Source: Palsa-883 sp963847615
Lineage (GTDB): Bacteria > Pseudomonadota > Alphaproteobacteria > Acetobacterales > Acetobacteraceae
Direction: 5' to 3'
Assembly (NCBI GenBank): GCA_963847615.1
Contig: CAWKAN010000016.1
Coordinates: 62,001-126,000 of the forward strand
DNA length: 64,000 nucleotides
In this document: positions 1 through 9,084 of the stretch, piece by piece
Position numbering within the stretch: the first letter of the stretch is position 1
How the letters are laid out: each line of letters begins with the position of its first letter
Notes under the pieces: generated by a model
Told to the model about the DNA's origin: nothing
Database searches by the model: none
What the model saw: the letters and a program-made list of their open reading frames with translations, nothing else
Position numbers and translations under genes: made by a program

Positions 1-568
1 TCGCGGCGCGAACGCCAGGCACCGAATCCTCGATCACCAGACAGGTCCCCGGCGCGACCCCCTCGGCCGCCACCGCGGCAAGGAACAGGTCCGGGGCCGG
101 CTTGCCAAGTGCCACGTCGTGATGACTGTGCAGTCAACCGGCAACCAGGTCGGCCAGCCCAGTGCGATTGAACTTCGCCCACAATTCGGCATGTGAGGAA
201 TTCGACGCGATCCGCCATGCCAGGCCAAGCCGCGAGGTCTCCATCAACGCCGCGGCCGCTCCGGGAATCAACGCAACCTCCTCGGCCAGCACCGAAACCA
301 ATCGGTCCTCCAGATGATGCGCCCATTGCGCCGGCAGCCTGCGTCCGAGTTCGGCCTCGATCAACGGCACCATCGTCGTGAGGTTCAACCCGAGGAACCG
401 TTTGCGGCACGCCTCACCCGTCATCGGCCAACCTAGCCGGGTCAGCTCCGCGGCGACCACACGGTTGACGGTCGGCTCGCTGTCGACCAGCACGCCGTCG
501 CAATCGAAGATGACCAGACGCAAGGGCGCCTGGCGCGCACGCAGTATCCGGAGGGCATCAAGCGTCAC
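1..568 (-). pseudogene. HAD-family phosphatase (beta-phosphoglucomutase/GPH type), in-frame stop, partial
   Basis: Haloacid-dehalogenase-type sugar-phosphate phosphatase or mutase. The N-terminus carries the nucleophile motif I, DCDGVLVDSE, where the first Asp would be phosphorylated and the second acts as acid/base. Motif II is ASNSSH. The start is a GTG at 568 overlapping the hemH stop (GTGA), so it is coupled to hemH. At 134-136 there is an in-frame TGA. Past it the same frame continues as LHSHHDVALGKPAPDLFLAA, containing motif III (GKPAPD), and then VIEDSVPG, motif IV, up to the window edge. A single CGA-to-TGA change (Arg to stop) would explain this. It is therefore a nonsense-mutated gene or a base-call error, not a natural end. 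The C-terminal end lies outside the window. Confidence 0.8.
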
Positions 569-1632
569 GTCCCGAGGACCTGCGGCAAGGGGCAGGCGGT
601 GTGCCGATTGGGGCAGGCGCGTTCGCCGAGGAAGCTGCACGATCCGGGACCGAGGGCCAGGGCGGCTTGCACGCGGTCTGCCAGGGCAGCAATGAAGTTC
701 GGATCGGCATTCGGCGTCGGCAGGCGAAAGTAGCCCGGCACACCCGCGCGCGCCGCGCGTTCGCGGTATTCCACGTCCAGTTCGACCAAGGTCTCGGAAT
801 GCTCCGAGACGAAAGCGATCGGCACGACAAGCACGGCGACTTGGTCCTGTGCGGCCCGCTCGATCTCCTGCTCGGTGCTTGGATCGAGCCATTTCTGCGG
901 CGTGGCGCGCGACTGATAGCAGACGGTCCAATCGATCTCCGACGCGCCCCAGGCCCGCATCACCCCCTCGACCGAGCGCTTGATCTGGAACTGATAGGGG
1001 TCTCCACGGCGAACGATCGCCTCGGGCAAGCCATGCGCTGAAAACAGGATCCGCAATTTTACTTCCGGCGGCAGCTTTGCCCGTGTCGCTTCGTACGCGG
1101 TACCCAACCGCCTGGCGATCGAGGCGACGTAGCCTGCGTCGGCGAAATAGCAGCACAGCACAGTTGTCGGGACCGCAAGGCCGGTGCTGGCCGCTGCCTC
1201 CCGCCATGCGGTCAGGGAGCTGCCGGTGGTCGTGGTGGAGTACTGCGGATAAAGCGGCAACAGCAGCACATGGTCTGGTTGCCAGGCCTGCACGGCCCGC
1301 GCCGCCGCGTCGCTGAACGGATGCCAGTAGCGCATGGCGATAAAACATTTGGCGTCCAGTTCTGGCAACGCCTGTTCAAGCGCCGCGGCCTGTTGTCGGG
1401 TTTCCTCCAGCAACGGCGATTTCCCACCCAGCAGTGCGTAGTTGGCGGTGGCCGGTGCCACCCGCGCCCGGGTGATGATGCGGGCCAGCAACGGACGTAC
1501 GAAGAACGGCACCCGAAGAATTGCGGGGTCGCTGAACAGATTGAACAGAAATGGACGGATCGCCTCGGGCCGATCAGGGCCGCCGAGGTTGAACAGGACA
1601 ATGGCGACCCGTTGGGCTGGGTTATCCGGCAC
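565..1632 (-). CDS. hemH: Ferrochelatase
   Basis: Inserts Fe2+ into protoporphyrin IX, the last step of protoheme synthesis. The 355-aa product starts VAIVLFNLGGPD and has the core motifs FSAHGLPEAIVRRGDPY (with the catalytic-site His) and PIAFVSEHSETLVELDVEY (with the conserved His and Glu near the metal site), all usual for the family, at normal length. The start is GTG at 1632, overlapping the end of hemE by 11 bases, so hemE and hemH are translationally coupled. The next gene overlaps its stop by 4 bases. The product is expected at the inner face of the cytoplasmic membrane. The assignment is secure. Confidence 0.97.
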   Translation of the reverse strand: MPDNPAQRVAIVLFNLGGPDRPEAIRPFLFNLFSDPAILRVPFFVRPLLARIITRARVAPATANYALLGGKSPLLEETRQQAAALEQALPELDAKCFIAMRYWHPFSDAAARAVQAWQPDHVLLLPLYPQYSTTTTGSSLTAWREAAASTGLAVPTTVLCCYFADAGYVASIARRLGTAYEATRAKLPPEVKLRILFSAHGLPEAIVRRGDPYQFQIKRSVEGVMRAWGASEIDWTVCYQSRATPQKWLDPSTEQEIERAAQDQVAVLVVPIAFVSEHSETLVELDVEYRERAARAGVPGYFRLPTPNADPNFIAALADRVQAALALGPGSCSFLGERACPNRHTACPLPQVLGT

Positions 1633-2659
1633 GCACCAGTTCCATCAGCCGTGCTACGTGCTCGATCGGGGTTTGCGGCACGATGCCGTGCCCCAGGTTG
1701 AACACGAACGGCCGACCGCGCATCGCCGGCAGGATCGTCCGTAGCTCGGTTTCCATTGCCTCGCCACCCGCCACCAGCGCCAACGGATCGAGGTTGCCCT
1801 GCAAGGCAACCGACTGGGGAACCGAAGCCGCCGCCATCGTCATGTCCGTCGAGCTGTCCACGCCGACCGCGTCAACGCCAGTCGCGCGGACGAACTCGCC
1901 CAGCATCAATCCGGCCAGACGCGGAAACGCGATAATCGGCACGCCGGGGCACCGTGTCCGCACGCCCCGCACAATCCTGCCGACAGGAGCAATCACGTGC
2001 TTGCGAAATTGCGCCGGAGACAGGATGCCAGCCCAGGTGTCGAACAGCATGAGCACCTCGGCACCCGCCTCCGCCTGCATCACGAGATAGTCGATTGTCG
2101 CCACCGTCAGTGTGTCGATCAGCCGGGCGAACAGCGAAGGATCGCCATAGGCCAGACCGCGAACCGCGGCAAAATCCCGGGAACCGTGCCCCTCGACCAT
2201 GTAGCACGCCACGGTGAAGGGGGCTCCGGCAAAGCCAATCAGCGCGGTTGCGCCGAACGCTTCAGCCTGGAGGCCGGCACGGACCCGCCGGACGGTTTCG
2301 ACAACCGGCGCCACGGCTGCGGCGACCCGACCCGGATCCAGGGCCGCGACAGCGACGGCACCGCGTAGCGGAGGCATCACGGGCCCCTCACCCTCCTTGT
2401 AGGCCAGGCCTTGGCCCAACGCCCAGGGCAGGATCAGGATGTCACTGAACAGGATCGCGGCATCGAACCCGAAGCGCCGGATCGGTTGCAACGTGACCTC
2501 ACAGGCCAGCGCGGGATTGGTGCAGAGCGCGATGAAATCGCCGGCCTGACTGCGGGTTGCCCGGTATTCCGGCAGGTAGCGCCCAGCCTGACGCATCAGC
2601 CAGATCGGCGGAGGCCATACCGGCTGCCCGCGCAGGGCCCGTAGCAAGGGTTTGTCCAC
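1622..2659 (-). CDS. hemE: Uroporphyrinogen decarboxylase
   Basis: Cytosolic enzyme converting uroporphyrinogen III to coproporphyrinogen III in heme synthesis. The N-terminal signature PPIWLMRQAGRYLPEYR and the motifs ILFSDIL, GFAGAPFTVACYMVEG and GNLDPLAL are clear. GTG at 2659 (VDKPLLRAL) is preferred because family members begin close to this point and a GAGGGGG run lies about 10 bases upstream. GTG at 2668 and ATG at 2680 are in frame and possible. Length from 2659 is 345 aa. It is divergent from ppsR, an arrangement known at alphaproteobacterial replication origins. hemH follows with an overlap. Confidence 0.96.
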   Translation of the reverse strand: MDKPLLRALRGQPVWPPPIWLMRQAGRYLPEYRATRSQAGDFIALCTNPALACEVTLQPIRRFGFDAAILFSDILILPWALGQGLAYKEGEGPVMPPLRGAVAVAALDPGRVAAAVAPVVETVRRVRAGLQAEAFGATALIGFAGAPFTVACYMVEGHGSRDFAAVRGLAYGDPSLFARLIDTLTVATIDYLVMQAEAGAEVLMLFDTWAGILSPAQFRKHVIAPVGRIVRGVRTRCPGVPIIAFPRLAGLMLGEFVRATGVDAVGVDSSTDMTMAAASVPQSVALQGNLDPLALVAGGEAMETELRTILPAMRGRPFVFNLGHGIVPQTPIEHVARLMELVRAG

Positions 2660-2768
2660 GGTGTTCACACCCCCTCGCATATCAGTAAGGGAGAATAAAG
2701 AAAGGGTAGCTGTGGTAGATGGGGGTGTGAATCGAGGGTACCCCCGGGTCACGGGACCGTTGTGCCGC

Positions 2769-2777
2769 TTGTCCACA
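2769..2777 (+). promoter_or_regulatory. DnaA-box-like site
   Basis: TTGTCCACA, one mismatch from the DnaA consensus TTATCCACA, in the middle of the hemE/ppsR gap. A second identical copy lies at 2944-2952 in the same orientation. Confidence 0.55.
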
Positions 2778-2943
2778 GCAGCAAGGGTTGGCAAGGCGCT
2801 GACTTGTCGGGGTTTCGCAGTGCCATCCGCAATGTGCCGATAGCTCAGGCGACTCCATACACTGTCCCAGCGCCTGATCGCTTGTCCCCGGGAATCACCG
2901 CCCCAGGCATGGTCCCGCGTGTCTGTTCCCAGAATCCGGGCTA

Positions 2944-2952
2944 TTGTCCACA
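2944..2952 (+). promoter_or_regulatory. DnaA-box-like site
   Basis: TTGTCCACA, identical to the site at 2769, placed just before the preferred ATG of ppsR at 2955. This also argues against the longer reading frame starting at 2919. Confidence 0.5.
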
Positions 2953-2954
2953 GC

Positions 2955-3827
2955 ATGTCCATAGACCGCATGAACCTGCACCTGATCTCGGACGCTACGG
3001 GGGAGACGCTCAATGCCATCGCCCGGGCGACGACCGTGCAGTTCGACCATGTCGACATCACCTATCATCGCTGGAGCCTGATTAGGTCCAGGTTGCAGCT
3101 TCACCGGGTGATCGGTGGCATTGAGGCGGAGCCGGGTCCGGTGCTGTCCACCTTGGTCGATCGTGCGTTGAACACGGAGCTGGAGGCCGCCTGCCAGCGA
3201 TTGGCGGTACCGGTGATCAACGTGCTGCAGCCGGTGATGGAGCTGTTGCAGGAATTCATCGGGGAGCGAGCGGCGGCTCGGCCAGGCAAGCAGTATGTGC
3301 TGAATGCCGACTATTTCCGTCGTATCGATGCGATGCACTACGTCCTCGCGCATGATGACGGTCAGGCGCAGCCAGGCCTGACCGAGGCGGATGTGATCCT
3401 TGTTGGCGTCTCGCGCAGTTCGAAGACACCGACTTGCTTCTATCTGGCCAACCGGGGCGTCAAGGCGGCGAATGTACCGCTGGTGCCCAACTTGCCGCAG
3501 CCGCCCGAGCTGTCCGCCCCGCATTGTCCGGTGATCGGCCTGACATTGGAAGCCAAGGCGTTGATCGACATCCGCCGGCATCGACTGAGGCTAATCGGTA
3601 CGCGCGAAACCATGGGGTTGGTGCGCCAGAACGGCGCCGACTACGTCGATGAGGACGCGGTAAAGGCCGAATTGTTGTGGGCGCGCCGCTTGTGCGTCAG
3701 CCGAGGTTGGCCGGTGATTGATGTCACTCGCCGGTCGATCGAGGAGACAGCGGCAACCGTTCTGCAACTCATGGACGCTTGGCACGAGCGTCGTGCCAAG
3801 GCGGCACAGCCTGCCGCGTCGGTGTGA
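2955..3827 (+). CDS. ppsR: Pyruvate, phosphate dikinase regulatory protein (DUF299 kinase/phosphorylase)
   Basis: Bifunctional regulator that phosphorylates (ADP-dependent) and dephosphorylates (Pi-dependent) a Thr of pyruvate phosphate dikinase or PEP synthase, switching gluconeogenic flux. The N-terminus reads MNLHLISDATGETLNAIARA, the family signature. The nucleotide-binding loop GVSRSSKTPTCFYLANRG is at about residues 151-168. Length is 290 aa from ATG 2955; ATG 2970 is an alternative that fits the family N-terminus equally well. The gene is divergent from hemE across the putative origin and is followed by maf, as in many alphaproteobacteria. Confidence 0.93.
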   Translation: MSIDRMNLHLISDATGETLNAIARATTVQFDHVDITYHRWSLIRSRLQLHRVIGGIEAEPGPVLSTLVDRALNTELEAACQRLAVPVINVLQPVMELLQEFIGERAAARPGKQYVLNADYFRRIDAMHYVLAHDDGQAQPGLTEADVILVGVSRSSKTPTCFYLANRGVKAANVPLVPNLPQPPELSAPHCPVIGLTLEAKALIDIRRHRLRLIGTRETMGLVRQNGADYVDEDAVKAELLWARRLCVSRGWPVIDVTRRSIEETAATVLQLMDAWHERRAKAAQPAASV

Positions 3828-3852
3828 CGCTGTCCGACATGACGGAATCGCC

Positions 3853-4467
3853 ATGTTGTTGCAGCAACCTGAGCCACGCTTGATCCTGGCCAGTGCCTCG
3901 GCGTCCCGCCGGCACCTGCTGGAGGCCGCCGGGCTGCGCATCGAGGTTCGGCCGGCCGATGTGGACGAGGCCGGGGTCAAGCGAGCAGCCCGGGCCGAGG
4001 GATGGAGCGCGGCGGACGCTGCCCTGGCACTGGCGGATCTGAAGGCGGGCGGAGTCGCCGGGAGCGTTTCGCAAGCACTGGTGATTGGCGCCGATCAGAT
4101 CCTGGTGTGCGATGGCGCGTGGTTCGACAAGCCTGCGGATCGCGCCGCCGCACGACACCAGCTTGGCACGTTGCGCGGCAAGGTACATGTCCTGGCGACC
4201 GCGGTCGTGTGCCATCTCGGTGGCCGACGGGTCTGGCACCACCTGGCTGAGCCTCGGTTGGTGATGCGGGCGTTTTCCGATACCTTTCTGGACGCCTATC
4301 TGGAGGCCGAGGGCGAAGCGGTTACCTCGACGGTCGGAGCCTATCGGTTGGAGGGCCGAGGCATCCAATTGTTCGCGCGTGTGGACGGCGATCATACCGC
4401 GATTTTGGGTCTGCCGCTGCTGCCGCTGCTGGCTTTCCTGCGGCAGCACGGCGTGCTGATCGGCTGA
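3853..4467 (+). CDS. maf: Maf-family nucleotide pyrophosphatase
   Basis: House-cleaning NTP pyrophosphatase of the Maf/YceF group, which hydrolyses dTTP/UTP or modified nucleotides to the monophosphate. Motifs visible are LILASASASRRHLLEAAGL at the N-terminus (family usually LASxSPRR; the Pro is Ser here), DVDE, the catalytic VIGADQILVCDG (Asp as general base), and TVGAYRLEGRG near the end. The product is 204 aa, normal for the family. It lies 25 bases after ppsR, probably in one operon. Which nucleotide it prefers cannot be read from sequence. Confidence 0.93.
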   Translation: MLLQQPEPRLILASASASRRHLLEAAGLRIEVRPADVDEAGVKRAARAEGWSAADAALALADLKAGGVAGSVSQALVIGADQILVCDGAWFDKPADRAAARHQLGTLRGKVHVLATAVVCHLGGRRVWHHLAEPRLVMRAFSDTFLDAYLEAEGEAVTSTVGAYRLEGRGIQLFARVDGDHTAILGLPLLPLLAFLRQHGVLIG

Positions 4468-4594
4468 TTGAATGCCCTGCCGGCGGACTGCTCCAATGGT
4501 GCGTTGGCTGTCCGACCGAGAGGGATGCTTGCTGACCAATTAAGATGTGCCGTGTTGCTGGCGCCGCCGGTGGAAAAGCCCCATATCGCGCCGC

Positions 4595-7346
4595 ATGACC
4601 TCTACCCCCCCGACCGGGCCCCTGAAAGCCGGGAAGCGCTTGGTGGCCACCCGCCAAGACGAAACGCCGTGGCGCGCGAAGCGCAGTGCGCCACTGCCGA
4701 AGCCGCCGCGGAGCGGCGGGACAGGCTGGTTCGGCCGGCTGATCGGCGGGATTTTCGCCCTCAGCATCATGTTGCTGATCGCCGGAAGCGGGGTCGGGTA
4801 CTTGGCCTATCTACACTACAGCGCCGATCTTCCGGACGTCGATGGGCTGCGCAACTACCAGCCGCCGGTGATGTCGCGGGTGTTCGCCTCGGATGGCCGC
4901 CTGGTCGCGGACTTCGCGACGGAGCGGCGCATCTTCGTGCGCTATGGGGCGATCCCGGACGTGGTGAAGCAGGCCTTCGTCTCCGCCGAGGACCAGAATT
5001 TCTGGACCCATCCGGGCATAGACCCGTTGGCGATCCTGCGTGCCGCGGCGTTCGACCTCACACACATGGGCGAGGGCCGGCGGCCGGTCGGCGCCTCGAC
5101 CATCACCCAGCAGGTGGCGAAGAACATGCTGCTGGACAGCAACCAGGTGTCCCTGGCGCGCAAGGCCAGGGAGGCCATCCTGGCACTGCGGATCGACCAT
5201 GCGCTGACCAAGCAGCGGGTGCTCGAGCTGTATTTGAACGAGATCTATCTGGGGATGCAGTCGTATGGCGTCGCTGCGGCGGCGCAGGCCTATTTCAACA
5301 AGTCGCTCGATCAGCTCACCCTGCCCGAGGCGGCGTTCCTGGCAGCGTTGCCGAAGGCGCCGAACAACTACAACCCGTTCCGCTATCCGGATGCGGCGCG
5401 GGCACGGCGTGATTGGGTGCTCGATCGCATGGCTGAGGACCACGTCATCACTGCTGCGCAGGAGGCGAGCGCCAAGGCGCAGCCGGTGATCCCGGCGCAG
5501 TATCATCGGCCGGAGCCGATCCCGGGGGCCGACTGGTTCACCGAGGAGGTGCGCCGCGAGCTGGTCGCGCGGTTCGGCATGGACAGCACCACACAGGGCG
5601 GGCTGATGGTGCGGACCAGCCTGGTGCCTTCGCTTCAGGCGGCGGCCGAGCGATCGGTGCGCGAAGGGCTGATCGCCTATGACCGCCAGCGCGGCGGGTG
5701 GCGCGGACCGGTGGCGCATCTCGACCTCACGGGACCGGCCCTGGCGCAAGGCTGGGAGCGGGCGCTCGGTGACGTCGCCCGACCGCCGGGCATGCTGCCC
5801 GACTGGCGGCTCGCCGTCGTGCTGGCGACGACCGACGCCGAGGGGACGCTCGGCTGGCTCGAAGCACCGTCGCCACCCGCCGCCGATCCGGCCGCGGCTG
5901 ATCCGGCTGGTCCCGATCAGGCCACCGGCCAGGGCGGCCCCGGTCGGACTGGCGCTGGTCGCGCGGGCCCTGGCCGCGCCGCCTCCGGTCACACCGTCGC
6001 TGAACAGCCACACAAGGGCGTGTTGCTGCTGCCCGATCTCGGCTGGGCGCGCCCGGCGCATGACGGTCGGCTGGGGCCGTCGCCGCGGCGGATGAGCGAG
6101 GTGGTGAAGCCCGGTGACGTGGTGATGGTCGAGTTCTGCCTCGCCCGCCGCGGCGAAGCCCGGCCACAGTGCGCCGGTGATTGCCGGCCGCTTGGTATTA
6201 CGCCAGATTCCGACCGCGCAGGCGGCGCTGGTCTCGCTTGATCCCTCGACCGGTCGGGTGGTCGCGATGGTCGGCGGTTGGAGCTTCGAGGCGAGCCAGT
6301 TCAACCGCGCGACGCAGGCGAAGCGGCAGCCGGGGTCGAGCTTCAAGCCGATGGTCTATCTGACCGCGCTAGAGCACGGCGTGTCGCCCAGCCAGCAGTT
6401 CCTGGATGCTCCGGTGGTGGTGGATCAGGGGCCGCTCGGCCGGTGGCGGCCGAACAATTACGAGCGCGAGTTCGGCGGACCGACGCCGCTGCGGGTGGCG
6501 CTGGAGAAGTCGCTCAACCTGGTGACTCTGCGCGTTGCGGCCTATGTCGGAATGGACGCGGTGGCGAATACGGCGATCGCCTTCCACATGGTGGACAACA
6601 TGCCGCGCCTGTTGCCCGCGGCGATCGGCGCGATCGACACCACGCCGATGCGCGAGGCCGCGGCCTATGCCTCGATCGACGCGGGTGGGCGCGCGGTGGT
6701 GCCGAGCCTGATCGACAGCGTGCAGGACCGCGACGGGCATGATTTGTGGCGGCCGACCGGGATCGCCTGCCCGGGTTGCGGCGATCCAGCCTCGCCGCCG
6801 CAACCGGTTGACGAGCGCAAGCAGATCGCCGATCCGGCCAGCGTCTACCAATTGATCAACATGATGGAGGGGGTGGTCCAGCGGGGCACCGGCTACACTG
6901 TCGGTCGCGGGCTGAACCATCCGATCGCCGGCAAGACCGGCACCAGCCAGGACTTCAACGACGCCTGGTTCTCCGGCTTCACCGCGGATTTGGTGACCGC
7001 GGTCTGGGTCGGGTTCGACAACCCGGCAACGCTCGGCAACAACGAGACCGGCGCCGCGGTGGCCGGGCCAATCTGGCACGATTTCATGGCGATCGCCCTG
7101 AAGGACCGCCCGGCGCTGCAGTTCGCGCAGCCGCCGGGCGTGACCCTGGCGCAATGGGACACCGGTTCAGGCGTAGTCACCGGCGCGTTCAAGCCGGGAC
7201 AGGTTCCCGGCGCCTCCGACGGAGTGATCGCCGGACTGGATATCGCTCATTCCGCGACCGCCGCCGCGATCACGGACGCGGCGCCATCGTCCGCCCCCCG
7301 CCCGGTCAGCGGCGGGGTCGACAGCGCCATGGGCGGGCTGTATTGA
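4595..7346 (+). CDS. mrcA: Penicillin-binding protein 1A (bifunctional glycosyltransferase/transpeptidase), frameshifted as given
   Basis: Class A PBP that polymerises and cross-links peptidoglycan in the periplasm, anchored by one N-terminal membrane helix (about residues 46-68). The GT51 domain shows FVSAEDQNFWTHPGID with the catalytic Glu, then GASTITQQVAKNM and NEIYLGMQSYGVAAAAQAYF. The transpeptidase domain has RQPGSSFKPMVYLTAL (SxxK), SLN, and KTGTSQDFNDAWFSGF (KTG box). The frame changes at about 6176-6177, where GCCGGTGATT would be GCCGTGATT in an intact gene. Removing one G joins the two parts as CAVIAGRLVLRQIPTAQAAL. The segment before the break (about 5870-6010) is a Pro/Gly/Ala-rich low-complexity insert. 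The gene is essential-type, so a sequence error is more likely than loss. Confidence 0.88.
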
Positions 7347-7417
7347 CGCCGCCCTGCAACGCGCCCGCCGCATGACGCGGGCTCGACCCGATTCCGAACC
7401 CGACAGGTCCCCGCGCG

Positions 7418-8549
<1,132 letters not shown>

Positions 8550-8550
8550 C

Positions 8551-9084
8551 GGACGTCAGCTATTGTGGATCGGCTCGGTCCGTAGCTTTGGAGTCGGCCC
8601 CGCCAGACGGAACGTCCCGCTGTCTCGCGGCTTGATCTCCATTGATGTCCGCGGCTTGGAGACCGACTGGTTGACGTTGGCTGGCAGCGGACCATTCGTC
8701 GAGGCGTTGAGCAGCCTTTCGGATGTCCCTCATGAACCATCCGGGCTCAAGATTGGCTTCCCTGACCATTGACCCGCTCCCCATCGACCGCATCGGTATC
8801 ATTGTTAAGCTAGATTAGAATCCAGACGCAAGCGGTTAGCAACCCATCATTTTCCATCCCCCCATTCTGCGTCGGAAAGGCGATTTGACCAACTCGCCAC
8901 AAATATGGCTCATTGGCGCAAGTTTCGAATCAGACCGGGGAAGGAGGCGTCATTTTGGGATCCTCGCGATGCCGTTTTTGGAATAATCGAATCCGTCTCC
9001 ATGGGGTGGCGGGCCGGTGTGCTTCTGCCGTGCATTCGCGCCCATCTGCTCCCGAACGTCGGGTGGTCACTGGGCGGTTGCACG
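8551..9084 (+). other. Leader/intergenic region upstream of the avcD-like gene; possible regulatory RNA
   Basis: No convincing gene. Base composition falls along this stretch. An A/T-rich patch ATTGTTAAGCTAGATTAGAAT lies near 8801-8821 and could hold a promoter. The deaminase frame is open from 8905, but residues before 9085 do not resemble the family. In characterised avcD loci an RNA (avcI) is encoded just upstream and inhibits the deaminase, so a transcript here is a reasonable guess with no direct evidence in the sequence. Confidence 0.35.

Larger units (their letters stand above)
2660..2954. other. oriC: Probable chromosomal replication origin (oriC) between hemE and ppsR
   Basis: Non-coding gap between divergent hemE and ppsR. 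In Caulobacter and Rickettsia the origin lies between hemE and the RP001-type gene, which belongs to the same DUF299 family as ppsR. The sequence shows two TTGTCCACA motifs (2769-2777 and 2944-2952), one mismatch from TTATCCACA, and a weaker TTGTCCACG at 2652-2660. It also has four GANTC sites (2729, 2851, 2892, 2932), the target of CcrM-type methylation, more than a high-GC sequence of this size should carry. An A/T-richer stretch at about 2678-2712 could be the unwinding element. Genes on both sides point away from it. No TTAA-N7-TTAA CtrA site was seen. Function is inferred. Confidence 0.68.

Noticed and set aside
2895..3581. Long open frame on the minus strand across ppsR
   Set aside because: It mirrors the ppsR coding region, has no motif, and would cover the putative origin edge. 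High GC gives such shadow frames throughout the window.
8769..8802. TTGACC ... TATCAT as a promoter for the avcD-like gene
   Set aside because: Spacing between the boxes is 22 bases, too long for a sigma-70 promoter.
8905..9084. N-terminal extension of the avcD-like frame
   Set aside because: The frame is open, but the residues do not resemble AvcD proteins and GTG 9085 gives the usual length.
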